Source of the DNA: JAGLTZ01 sp964637695
GTDB taxonomy: Bacteria; Blakebacterota; Blakebacteria; Blakebacterales; Blakebacteraceae
Direction of reading: 5' to 3'
DNA length: 29,532 nucleotides
Assembly (NCBI GenBank): GCA_964637695.1
Contig: CAZWVF010000034.1
Coordinates: 1 to 29,532 of the forward strand
Below, in pieces: positions 1-6,920 of this stretch. A program made the position numbers and the translations under genes. The notes under the pieces are model-generated. The model had not been told where the DNA came from. It ran no database searches and saw nothing but the letters and a program-made list of their open reading frames with translations. The stretch's first letter is position 1, and every line of letters begins with the position of its first letter.

Positions 1-1
1 C

Positions 2-934
2 CTCCTTGAACTGGCCCGGGAGATGGGTGCCACGGTTGTTCCGAAACGCGTGACCGAAGTCAGGTGGAATGACGGAAGACCGCAGGTAATCTTCAAGGAT
101 GAGTCATTTACATATGACCTTCTCGTAGGTGCTGTCGGCGTCAACTCCTCAGGGTGGAAGCTCTTCGATCAACTCGGGTTCGGATACAAGAAACCTGAGA
201 CTGTCAAAACGTATATCACAGAATTGAATCTTGGATACGAAGCCATCTCAGAATTGTTCGGCAGCTCAATGCACGTCTTCCTGACCAACATTCCCAGGGT
301 CGATTTCGCGGCGATAATCCCGAAGGGCGAATTCGCCACAGCCGCAATGCTGGGTGAAGACATCGATCAGGAGATGATCGACACCTTCTTCAACTGCAGG
401 CCTGTCCGCAGCTGCTTTCCTGAGAACTGGGAGCCGTCACCCGGCGTCTGTCACTGCTCGCCAAAGATCAGCATGAAGGAAGTTCCCGTTCCCTATACAG
501 ACCGCGTCGTTCTGGTTGGAGATTGCGGTGCGAGCAGGTTGTACAAGGACGGTATAGGTGCAGCATACCGTACCGCCAAGGCAGCCGCTCTGACCGTAGT
601 TTTCGAGGGTGTATCGAAGGAGGCGTTCAAGAAATATTTCATGCCGGCCTATAAGAGGATCACTTTCGACAACCGCATCGGACTACTGATATTTGCAGTG
701 ATCCACTTTATCCACAATGTGAATCCTCTGACCCGGGGCACTATGAAGATGGTTATTCAGGAACAGTCCCTGCCAGGTCGCAAGAGGCGCATGAGCATAC
801 TGATGTGGAACCTCTTTACGGGCAGTGCGCCATACCGCGAAGTATTGATACGAAGCCTCGATCCCCGCTTCTGGCTGAAGTTCCTCTGGTTCAGCTCAAC
901 ATCACTGCTAGCTCCGAAGCAAATCGAAAGGTGA
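2..934 (+). CDS. FAD-dependent oxidoreductase, geranylgeranyl-reductase type (5' end outside window)
   Basis: Partial gene: the frame is open from the left edge, so the first ATG at 23 is internal (it is preceded in frame by LLELARE). The visible 310 residues match the middle and C-terminal part of group II flavoprotein reductases/monooxygenases. The stretch around 494-590 encodes VVLVGDCGASRLYKDGIGAAY, which fits the family's second FAD motif (GD followed by a small-residue helix that binds the flavin ribityl/phosphate). YDLLVGAVGVNS near 112-145 fits the strand that closes the FAD domain. The C-terminus is Phe/Trp-rich (FWLKFLWF) and may lie on the membrane, as in enzymes that reduce polyprenyl chains. 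The Rossmann GxGxxG start is missing because it lies upstream. The next gene begins inside the stop codon (GTGA), so the two are probably cotranslated. The substrate is unknown; a prenyl or lipid substrate is inferred from family and from the nearby prenyl-condensing gene. Confidence 0.8.
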   Translation, partial: LLELAREMGATVVPKRVTEVRWNDGRPQVIFKDESFTYDLLVGAVGVNSSGWKLFDQLGFGYKKPETVKTYITELNLGYEAISELFGSSMHVFLTNIPRVDFAAIIPKGEFATAAMLGEDIDQEMIDTFFNCRPVRSCFPENWEPSPGVCHCSPKISMKEVPVPYTDRVVLVGDCGASRLYKDGIGAAYRTAKAAALTVVFEGVSKEAFKKYFMPAYKRITFDNRIGLLIFAVIHFIHNVNPLTRGTMKMVIQEQSLPGRKRRMSILMWNLFTGSAPYREVLIRSLDPRFWLKFLWFSSTSLLAPKQIER

Positions 935-1323
935 AACTGTTGGCTATTCGAAAAGGGGCATTAGGCAAAGAGTATGCAGACGAGGAGATTATCTGCCGAC
1001 AGGGAGAACCTGGAGACTGCATGTATGTCATCCAGTCAGGTCATGTAGTGGTTCTTCGCGAAGAGAATGATATTGAAGTGGTTGTCGGGGAACTGGGCAC
1101 TGGAGACGTAGTGGGTGAAATGTCCATTTTCGACAAGCAGCCCCGTTCTGCGACCGTCCGGTCGAAAGGCAGGTCACGGGTTCTGACGCTCGACAAGAGA
1201 GCATTCCTGCGCCGCGTGCACGAAGACCCTTCACTGGCCTACAAGATCATGCAGAAGATGTCGGGCACGATCCGCCGTCTCAACACAGAGCTGGAACAGC
1301 TGAAACGTACCCAGGAGTATTGA
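931..1323 (+). CDS. Stand-alone cyclic-nucleotide-binding (CRP-like effector) domain protein
   Basis: A 130-aa protein made almost entirely of one cNMP-binding beta-roll. Visible are GEPGDCMYVIQSGHVVV (the Gly-rich turn) and the phosphate-binding cassette GEMSIFDKQPRSATV, which keeps the Glu and Arg that contact the cyclic nucleotide in CRP/PKA-type domains. There is no helix-turn-helix after the roll, only a short charged helix (IRRLNTELEQLKRTQ), so it should not bind DNA itself. I chose GTG at 931 because its last two bases plus the next base form the TGA stop of the upstream reductase, a typical coupled start; TTG at 940 is the alternative. A longer in-frame reading from 805 would overlap the reductase by about 130 bases and adds no domain. 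Ligand (cAMP, c-di-GMP or none) is not decided by the sequence. Confidence 0.8.
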   Translation: MKLLAIRKGALGKEYADEEIICRQGEPGDCMYVIQSGHVVVLREENDIEVVVGELGTGDVVGEMSIFDKQPRSATVRSKGRSRVLTLDKRAFLRRVHEDPSLAYKIMQKMSGTIRRLNTELEQLKRTQEY

Positions 1324-1380
1324 GAAAAAGTTGATATTGTCGATCTGATCCCGGTTGAAGTCTGCAAACAGTCCACCATC

Positions 1381-2439
1381 TTATCCCAGGTGAAGTGTCA
1401 GGCCCATTGACTCAGCGGTCTCCGCTGCGATCTGTATCTTCTCCAGGTCTGTCAACTTGTGACGATCGGTCATTACGTCACAGGAGCAGGATGCGATCTT
1501 GTCCAGCACCCTCTCATATATCCTGATGATCATCTCCAGTATGAATGCACAATCGGAATCGAGCTGCCCCTCAAGGACCTGCAGTCCTGCACGTCCATTT
1601 TTCCCAGACATCCAGGCCCTCTCAACAAGGTCTCGGACCAGCGATTGAAGACCCGGGCTGGAAGTTCCCGACTCGAGATCTGTAATAAGCGATTCTCTCG
1701 ATACACCATGAGTATCCATGTCTTCACCTGTCAGGTAGAACAATCCTCTCTCACCTGATGAGATATCGCATGCGAGATCGCGCAGGATATGACCCAGATA
1801 TGCGAAAAGTCCCAGGTCTCTTCCGCACTGGATCAGGTCAAACTCAGAAGGAAGATGATAGGCATTCCTCTCGCTCTGAAATGAGGCTGTAATCAGGTAC
1901 AGATAGATGGTAGTCGGAGCAACGGAGGCACCTTCGGTGTATTCCACAAACTCTGCGAAGGTGCCGAAGTCGCGATCTTCAAGATCCCATCTCATCGCCT
2001 CGAAAAAATTGTCCCACAGGGCTGCCGGGACAGGAAAGAGTGCTGAGGCTTCCGTAAAAGTGGCAATGATTTTTTCTATCCGGGGGTGACCGATCTTCTC
2101 CAGATCGTGCTCGTCAGGCCTGGCTCCTGAAAGGCAGGATGATACACAACGGTGCCAGGCTTCCAGGATTTCATGCTCTCGCACCAGCTCCTCATCTGAT
2201 ACATCATCACCAGCGAGGATCTCATCTATACGATCATCCACAATCCTCATAACGGCATACACAGCACAGAAGGATTTATATCTGTCCGGATCGACAAAAA
2301 AACAGCTTGTACGATAAAGATTGTTCAGATCTTTCGCGGCGATCTCCTCGGCGATTGCATATAGTCCGCTCAGGGATCCAGGCCCCCAGGCCTGCTTAAT
2401 CTGTTTTTCCGGTGTTATGGCTGAGTGCATCGCGCTCAA
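1381..2439 (-). CDS. Squalene/phytoene synthase family protein
   Basis: About 352 aa, usual length for trans-isoprenyl head-to-head synthases. The first Asp-rich motif is seen as YAVMRIVDDRID (near residue 67) and the second as ILRDLACDISSGERGLFYL (near residue 222), matching the family's Mg-diphosphate-binding DDxxD and DxxxD pairs. The enzyme would condense two prenyl diphosphates in the cytosol at the membrane face (to squalene, phytoene or dehydrosqualene); which one cannot be read from sequence. The best start is TTG at 2439, 11 bases after GGAG at 2451-2454; that Shine-Dalgarno lies within the last codons of the 54-aa gene upstream. ATG at 2430 is the alternative but sits 20 bases from the SD. 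It is the last gene of a minus-strand operon and converges with the cNMP gene, with no obvious terminator in the 57-bp gap. Confidence 0.85.
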   Translation of the reverse strand: MSAMHSAITPEKQIKQAWGPGSLSGLYAIAEEIAAKDLNNLYRTSCFFVDPDRYKSFCAVYAVMRIVDDRIDEILAGDDVSDEELVREHEILEAWHRCVSSCLSGARPDEHDLEKIGHPRIEKIIATFTEASALFPVPAALWDNFFEAMRWDLEDRDFGTFAEFVEYTEGASVAPTTIYLYLITASFQSERNAYHLPSEFDLIQCGRDLGLFAYLGHILRDLACDISSGERGLFYLTGEDMDTHGVSRESLITDLESGTSSPGLQSLVRDLVERAWMSGKNGRAGLQVLEGQLDSDCAFILEMIIRIYERVLDKIASCSCDVMTDRHKLTDLEKIQIAAETAESMGLTLHLG

Positions 2440-2445
2440 ATCCAG

Positions 2446-2610
2446 TTAAACTCCTTTTATTATCTTGAGCAGTCCTGTCGCGGCCAACAGACAACCTGCC
2501 GCCAGCAGAACCGTTGAACCTCCCGAGATCCAGCTTCCGGCCACCAGTACCAATCCCGCAGCCACCCAAATTGCAGCTTCCATCCAGGCAACCGGCTGAC
2601 GACCAGCCAT
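2446..2610 (-). CDS. Small two-helix membrane protein (54 aa)
   Basis: A 54-codon frame from ATG at 2610 to TAA at 2446-2448. It reads MAGRQPVAWMEAAIWVAAG, then two hydrophobic stretches (about residues 11-26 and 33-47) separated by the Gly/Ser turn SWISGGS, ending LLKIIKGV. The hairpin layout resembles the YgaP-like (DUF2892) membrane segment of the protein encoded just upstream, so it may be a relative. Its stop lies 6 bases before the TTG start of the squalene/phytoene-synthase-family gene, and its last codons carry that gene's Shine-Dalgarno, which fits an operon. Its own SD is weak (GAGG ending 2 bases before ATG), and an in-frame stop lies 20 codons upstream. Function unknown. Confidence 0.6.
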   Translation of the reverse strand: MAGRQPVAWMEAAIWVAAGLVLVAGSWISGGSTVLLAAGCLLAATGLLKIIKGV

Positions 2611-2676
2611 ATCCTCGTTGCCCAGTGCAGTTTCAAAAAGTCCCTGAACTGCCGGCCGGTCATGGAACAGTCAGTT

Positions 2677-3168
2677 TTACTCCTGTCTCGGTTCTTCCTC
2701 CGGTGCAGGTTCTTCCGCCTCAGGTACCGGTTCAACAACTTCTTCTTCCGGCTCCGACTCGGGAACTGCTTCAGCCACTTCGGGTTCTGCAGTTACAGGC
2801 TCGGTTTGCGGCTCGGGCTCCGGTGCAGGAGTTGCTTCCATCACTTCGGGCTCTGGCTCCTCGACCGCAGGTTCGATTTCCACTACAGCGGCAGGTTCAG
2901 CTGCCTCGGTTACCGGTACAGCTGGTTCGGCTGTTTCAGCCACCGGTTCAGGGGCAGGCTCGACCTTGTCTTTCAAGGTCTTGAACTTGAAAATCGAATA
3001 TATCGGAGAGTACCCGAAAAGACCTGTCAGCAGCGGCACAAATCCCAAGATCTTCAGGATTGTTCCCAGAGTTCCAGTCACCACACCACCCCAACCCAGA
3101 TAAAGGATAATCGCACCGATGGTAACCCTGATTACCCTGTCCCAGACTGCTTCATTACAAATAGCCAT
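2677..3168 (-). CDS. DUF2892 (YgaP-like) membrane protein with long Glu/Pro-rich tail
   Basis: 163 aa. Residues 1-70 are a DUF2892-type segment: NEAVWDRVIRVTIGAIILYLG, a Gly-rich turn, then TILKILGFVPLLTGLFGYSPIY, i.e. two transmembrane helices. The remaining ~90 residues are low-complexity and acidic, rich in Glu, Pro, Ala and Val (repeated EPEP, AEPAV and PEPE units), and are probably disordered. The start is well fixed: AAGGAGGT stands 3 bases before ATG at 3168. It heads a minus-strand operon with the 54-aa membrane protein and the squalene/phytoene-synthase-family gene. The family is widespread and its function is poorly known; the acidic tail is an addition to the usual ~60-70 aa. A linker or partner-binding role for the tail is only a guess. 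Confidence 0.75.
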   Translation of the reverse strand: MAICNEAVWDRVIRVTIGAIILYLGWGGVVTGTLGTILKILGFVPLLTGLFGYSPIYSIFKFKTLKDKVEPAPEPVAETAEPAVPVTEAAEPAAVVEIEPAVEEPEPEVMEATPAPEPEPQTEPVTAEPEVAEAVPESEPEEEVVEPVPEAEEPAPEEEPRQE

Positions 3169-3459
3169 AGTACCTCCTTGATTCAGTTATGGAGTATCAG
3201 GCAAACATACCGAGTGTACCAATGACTGGCACCGGTGGCAAACAGACCGTTGTTTGCAGTAGAATGTGCCGCGGTGACATCTGGAATCATCTGCCGATCG
3301 AGGACCGGTTCGATCAGGGAAACTTCTTTGAACTGGAAAGCGATGCAGAAAGAGTTGAACCGGGAGTTAATGAAGACGGGATATGAATTCGATGCATCGG
3401 CGCCCGGATGCGGACGTAATTGCGAAATGGTGCACTTAAATATCGGAAGGAATTCAGAA
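3169..3459. promoter_or_regulatory. Divergent intergenic region with a GCAAAC inverted repeat
   Basis: This 291-bp gap separates two divergently transcribed units and must hold promoters for both. The one clear structure is an inverted repeat, GCAAAC at 3238-3243 and GTTTGC at 3252-3257 with an 8-base centre; another GCAAAC occurs at 3201-3206. It could be an operator, but I see no convincing -35/-10 pair next to it. The rightward reading frame that crosses this stretch has no domain and is not called. Confidence 0.25.
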
Positions 3460-4332
3460 ATGAAGAGAATAGCAGCTTCACTTTTGTTGCTGGTCCTGAT
3501 CACCGGCCCGGTCCCGGGACAGAGCAGTCAGGGCCTCAAGGTGTTCATATCGGTCGACATGGAGGGAATCACGGGTGTTGTGAACCGGGACGATACGAGC
3601 AGGACCGGGAAGGACTACGACTATTTCAGAAGGATCATGACCCTGGAGACCAACGCCGCCATAGAGGGTGCACTGGCCGCAGGCGCAACCAATATCATCG
3701 TTCGCGATTCGCACGGGTCAGCCCGCAACATCCTGCCGGATCTGCTCGACAGGAATGCCAGGCTGCTGCGGGACTGGTCGGGCGGCCCGATGTCCATGAT
3801 GGAAAGTATCGACGAGTCCTTTGACGCCGTGATTTTCATAGGATATCACGCCAAAGCCGGCACCCCCGATGCCCTGCTCGAGCACACGATGACCGGCAAT
3901 GTGACGGACATATCGATCAATGGGTTATCGCTGCCCGAGGCAGGCGTGAATGCCCTGATCGCGGGTCTTTATGAAGTACCTGTCGCATTCGCTGCCGGTG
4001 ATAAAGCACTCTGCGGACAGGTAAAAGAACTGTTAGGAACAGTGGAAACCGTTGCCGTGAAAGAAGGGATCGGTGCAGCGGCGCTTAACCTGCATCCCGA
4101 GGTTTCCCGTGAGAAGATCCGGGAGGGCGTAACACGGGCACTGCGCGGTCTGGACAGCTTGAAGCCATACAAATTACGGGCACCTTACACGATGGTCCTG
4201 AAACTGAAGGATGAAACGACTGTATACACGGGAGCCCTCTTCCCCGGTGCGGAGCGAACCGGAGACTGGGAGATCACCTTCAGAAGTGACGATCTGATGG
4301 AAGTGATACTTGCTTTCTACAACATGCGGTAA
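3460..4332 (+). CDS. Exported M55-family D-aminopeptidase (DppA-like)
   Basis: 290 aa. Residues 1-21 form a signal peptide (KR, then a Leu/Val-rich core, then PVPGQ). The mature part carries all motifs of DppA: SVDMEG (D33, E35), DSHG (H85), GYHA (H130), EHTM (H142) and PEAG (E160). These line up at constant offset with the zinc ligands Asp8, Glu10, His60, His104 and Glu133 and the catalytic His115 of Bacillus subtilis DppA, so it should be an active zinc D-aminopeptidase. B. subtilis DppA is cytosolic; this version should act in the periplasm or outside, perhaps on D-amino-acid peptides from cell wall. The start is ATG at 3460, 9 bases after GGAAGG; the longer frame from 3235 would bury the signal peptide. 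The aldehyde-dehydrogenase-like gene follows 16 bases later. Confidence 0.88.
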   Translation: MKRIAASLLLLVLITGPVPGQSSQGLKVFISVDMEGITGVVNRDDTSRTGKDYDYFRRIMTLETNAAIEGALAAGATNIIVRDSHGSARNILPDLLDRNARLLRDWSGGPMSMMESIDESFDAVIFIGYHAKAGTPDALLEHTMTGNVTDISINGLSLPEAGVNALIAGLYEVPVAFAAGDKALCGQVKELLGTVETVAVKEGIGAAALNLHPEVSREKIREGVTRALRGLDSLKPYKLRAPYTMVLKLKDETTVYTGALFPGAERTGDWEITFRSDDLMEVILAFYNMR

Positions 4333-4348
4333 GACTTTCATCTACACT

Positions 4349-6022
4349 ATGAAGAACTCTGAGAATCCGCTTCAACTGATCCCCGATCCGCAGAGGGAGT
4401 ACGGCTCCTGGATTCTGGGCGAAGAACTTCTCCACGGTCGAGTCGAGGAGGTTCTGAATCCTTTCGAGGGTGAACCGCTCGGCCGGATTCTTGTAGGTGG
4501 AACAGAAGTCGGCGAAGCCGCCGTCGAAACCGCCGGGCGGGCATTCCCCATCTGGAGCAGTCTCTCCTGCTCCGACCGGGGCCGTTACCTGGCACGGTTC
4601 GCCAGGCTTATAGAGCAGTATCAGAACACCCTTTCGAAACTGATTGTCTCGGAGCAGGGAAAACCGGTCACCGAAGCCCTGTTTGTGGAGCTTTTCGCAG
4701 CCGCCGATTCCTGGAAGCACCTGGCCCGCAACACCGAAACCATACTCGCATCGGAGAAGACCACCTTCCACAACCCGATGCTGGCAGGACGGAAGGGGGA
4801 GATCCGGTTCGAGGCCGCCGGTCCCACACTGATCATAACTCCGTGGAATTTTCCCTTCCTGATCCCTGCCCTGGAAATAGCACAGGCTCTGGCCGTCGGA
4901 AACACGGTAGTACTGAAACCGAGCCTGACTACTCCCTTCACCGCGCTGGCGATCCAGAAACTGGCCGAGGATGCCGGAATTCCGCCGGGTGTCGTGAATA
5001 CCGCCCTGATAACCGATGAAGCAGCCGTGTCAATGGTACAGCACCCTGGTATCGCCCGAATAAGCTTTACCGGAGGCGAACAGAGCGGCCATAAAGTCAT
5101 GAGGGCGGCGGCCGACGCTCTGAAATCGGCCACACTTGCATTGAGAGGTAAAGACGCAGCAATCGTGGCAGCCGACTGCAACCTGGAACGGACTGCTGCC
5201 GGGATTGCGTGGTGGGGATTGTCGAACGCCGGACAGATCCGCATCGGTATCGAACGGATTTACGTCGTCCGGTCCATAGCAGAGAAGTTCATCCAACAGC
5301 TTGCCGCGGTATGCAGGTCGCTCAGAATGGGCGATCCGAACCACCCTCAGGTGGATATCGGCCCGATGACAATGGCAAGCCTGCGTGACTCCGTGCATGA
5401 GCAGGTCGTTGATGCGGTTGCCCGGGGCGCTGAGATCCTTTGCGGTGCTGTCATCCCCGAAGGCAAAAGCACTTTCTACCCCCCCACCCTGCTGACAGGA
5501 ACCAATCACGATATGCATGTCATGAGGGATGTCACATTCGGGCCGGTGCTGCCGGTAATGGCAGTCGATTCCCTGGAGGAGGCCGTCGATCTGGCGAACG
5601 ATTCCAGGTATGGTCTTGCTGCCAGCGTATGGACCGAGGACAGGCACAAGGCGGAATGGATGGCAAGTCGTCTGAAGGTAGGGATGGTTGGTATAAACGA
5701 CCACGCCTCAGGATATGTGGAACCCTCCGCCTGTTTCGGTGGAGAGGGTTTCAGCGGTGTGGGCCGGAGTCACGGAAGGCACGGCCTGGCATCTCTGACC
5801 CGGATAAAACATGTGAGCTGTGAATACAGGGCTCCTTTCGCAGCCTGGTGGTTCCCATATACCCACGAGCTGAAGAATTTCCTGAGTACTGCCCTGACCA
5901 CCATTCACCGGCAGGGCTTCATACGCAAGCTGACCCAGCTGCGCAGGCTCATCACCATGCGGCACTTCCGCCGCTCCACCCGGTTCGGGGTTCTTATCCG
6001 CCGCTGGCGCAGTCTTTTCTAG
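4349..6022 (+). CDS. Aldehyde dehydrogenase-fold protein lacking catalytic residues (probable pseudoenzyme)
   Basis: 557 aa from ATG at 4349; TTG at 4310 in the same frame would overlap the preceding gene. The fold is clearly ALDH: PWNFPF, KPSLTTP (cofactor Lys), RISFTGG, GPMTM, FGPVLPVM and LANDSRYGLAASVWT are intact and in order. The catalytic core is not. The Cys of the usual GQxCI motif is Arg298 (GQIRIG, codon CGC at 5240-5242). The general-base Glu of LELGGK is Ala264, within LALRGK, which also has Gly to Arg at 266. The NAD-ribose Glu before FGP is Val395 (DVTFGP). The reading frame is open throughout. A ~65-residue Arg- and aromatic-rich tail (WWFPYTHELKNFL..., ending RRWRSLF) extends beyond the ALDH fold and could bind membrane or nucleic acid. 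Known ALDH pseudoenzymes act as scaffolds or nucleotide binders; the role here is unknown. Confidence 0.85.
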   Translation: MKNSENPLQLIPDPQREYGSWILGEELLHGRVEEVLNPFEGEPLGRILVGGTEVGEAAVETAGRAFPIWSSLSCSDRGRYLARFARLIEQYQNTLSKLIVSEQGKPVTEALFVELFAAADSWKHLARNTETILASEKTTFHNPMLAGRKGEIRFEAAGPTLIITPWNFPFLIPALEIAQALAVGNTVVLKPSLTTPFTALAIQKLAEDAGIPPGVVNTALITDEAAVSMVQHPGIARISFTGGEQSGHKVMRAAADALKSATLALRGKDAAIVAADCNLERTAAGIAWWGLSNAGQIRIGIERIYVVRSIAEKFIQQLAAVCRSLRMGDPNHPQVDIGPMTMASLRDSVHEQVVDAVARGAEILCGAVIPEGKSTFYPPTLLTGTNHDMHVMRDVTFGPVLPVMAVDSLEEAVDLANDSRYGLAASVWTEDRHKAEWMASRLKVGMVGINDHASGYVEPSACFGGEGFSGVGRSHGRHGLASLTRIKHVSCEYRAPFAAWWFPYTHELKNFLSTALTTIHRQGFIRKLTQLRRLITMRHFRRSTRFGVLIRRWRSLF

Positions 6023-6199
6023 ACTGAAGTTCCCCTGTCCACCCGAATAATTCCATCTGACCAATAACATCGTTTTCAGTCCCATAAAGCAGATCAAAAC
6101 TCGACGCTCCGCAGGGAGATCTTTCGACTACTGTTTATGAAGGTAAATAAGTGTTTGAAACAGAAAAGGCAGAATACGTGTAAATCGTTACGGTTCAAA
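6023..6199. other. AT-rich intergenic stretch
   Basis: No gene, hairpin or promoter that I can support between the ALDH-like gene and the nucleotidyltransferase gene. It is visibly more AT-rich than the coding sequence on either side, and repeats short words such as GTTTATG (6133) and GTGTTTGA (6151) that resemble the 11-bp repeat at its right end. Confidence 0.4.
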
Positions 6200-6210
6200 A
6201 GTGTTTATGC
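6200..6210 (+). repeat. 11-bp direct repeat, left copy
   Basis: AGTGTTTATGC, identical to 6920-6930. The pair brackets the two-gene nucleotidyltransferase unit. This copy ends on the base before the stop codon of the nucleotidyltransferase gene. Confidence 0.45.
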
Positions 6211-6648
6211 TCAGTCCAGGTTCTCCAGGTCTGCCAGATCCTGATGACGGCCGGTGGCTTCTTTATTCTGCTTTAGATGTGGAAGGTCAATAAACGGAAC
6301 CAGAACATCGTCGATCACAGCCTCCACCCTGGAGGCATAGCATTCATCGAAGATCACACCCTCCATCGATGTGATCAGATCAATGCGGACCGGCGGATAT
6401 CCCAGCTGAATTACGCTGTCGGGTTCTTGAAGATCTGTGGAATCCAGGTCCAGATCCTTGAATCCGAACCGTTGGAGTGAAGCAATGATACGTTCGGCGT
6501 TCTCCGAACTCATATCGATCCAGACATCCAGATCTTTGGTGTACCGGGGATAACCATGAAACGCGACGGCATAGCCCCCCACCACGAGGTACCGTACCTC
6601 GCTACCGTTCAGTGATCGAATAAACTCTTTGAAGTCTTGGTTCAGCAT
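6211..6648 (-). CDS. MNT/AbiEii-type nucleotidyltransferase (DUF6036-like), toxin-antitoxin-like
   Basis: 145 aa. The N-terminus reads MLNQDFKEFIRSLN, followed by VRYLVVGGYAVAFHGYPRYTKDLDVW: the GG pair (residues 24-25) and the DxD metal-binding pair (D39, D41) of the minimal nucleotidyltransferase fold are intact. PVRIDLITSMEGVIF supplies a third acidic strand (RIDL). Proteins of this form are common in bacterial genomes beside a small partner and are often annotated as AbiEii-like toxins or MntA-like enzymes that modify RNA or a partner protein. I chose ATG at 6648 because it gives the usual family N-terminus; the in-frame extension to 6804 encodes no conserved sequence. The start lies inside the upstream small gene (47-base overlap), so translation is coupled. 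Target unknown. Confidence 0.75.
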   Translation of the reverse strand: MLNQDFKEFIRSLNGSEVRYLVVGGYAVAFHGYPRYTKDLDVWIDMSSENAERIIASLQRFGFKDLDLDSTDLQEPDSVIQLGYPPVRIDLITSMEGVIFDECYASRVEAVIDDVLVPFIDLPHLKQNKEATGRHQDLADLENLD

Positions 6649-6787
6649 GGTATTTCCACCGGTGGAATTCCCGCCGGATTTCCTCCAGAGCACCAAGACG
6701 CTCGGTATAGGGACGGGAACGCCAATAGGAGGCGTCGGATGGTTCCTCTTTGAGGTGATACTTCCTGCAGACATTTTCGATAGCCAG
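6602..6787 (-). CDS. Small antitoxin-like partner of the nucleotidyltransferase (61 aa, probable CTG start)
   Basis: The frame between an in-frame TGA at 6802-6800 and TAG at 6604-6602 encodes LAIENVCRKYHLKEEP, then SDASYWRSRPYTERLGALEEIRR, ending WKYHAEPRLQRVYSITER. The YWRSRPxxERLxALEEIRRE...RLQRVY pattern is what I recognise from small proteins encoded directly upstream of such nucleotidyltransferases. No ATG, GTG or TTG occurs before the conserved part. CTG at 6787 (Leu-Ala-Ile read as Met-Ala-Ile) has GGAGGT ending 6 bases upstream, an ideal spacing, so CTG initiation is the most likely reading. Alternatives are a frameshift fusing the frame that has TTG ATG just upstream, or decay after loss of the true start. 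A TATATTATATAC run at 6827-6838 (minus strand) may be the -10 region. Confidence 0.6.
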   Translation of the reverse strand: MAIENVCRKYHLKEEPSDASYWRSRPYTERLGALEEIRREFHRWKYHAEPRLQRVYSITER

Positions 6788-6888
6788 AGGTGTACCTCCA
6801 TCAATTCAGGACAAATCAGCAGTACGTATATAATATACCAAGAATCGACATCGAAATCGCAGCGAAAGTGATGAATTACATGCCGTCA

Positions 6889-6920
6889 TGTGCGGGTTCG
6901 ACTCCCACCCTCCGGCACCA
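6889..6920 (+). other. tRNA 3'-end fragment, degenerate copy (possible att site)
   Basis: The sequence ends CTCCGGCACCA after GGGTTCGACTCCC, i.e. a T-loop, half a T-stem, the acceptor 3' strand and CCA. The T-stem has a C-A mismatch and the segment from T54 to A76 is 24 rather than 23 bases. No matching 5' half (GCCGGAG) lies in the 100 bases upstream, so it is not a functional tRNA. It closely matches 12639-12669. Such orphan 3' ends are typical of att sites left by integrative elements that use tRNA genes. Confidence 0.6.

Noticed and set aside
2514..3225. Long plus-strand frames rich in Pro/Leu/Arg opposite the DUF2892 gene
   Set aside because: They are shadows of the Glu/Pro-rich low-complexity tail; they lack SD sites and any domain.
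3235..3459. N-terminal extension of the M55 peptidase to 3235
   Set aside because: It would place ~75 unconserved residues before a clear signal peptide; ATG 3460 has a good SD.
6820..6920. A selenocysteine tRNA, because the 3' part has 8+5 geometry (24 bases from T54 to A76)
   Set aside because: No 8-base 5' acceptor strand or TCA anticodon arm lies upstream, and the T-stem has a mismatch; the extra base is better explained by divergence of an att-like fragment.
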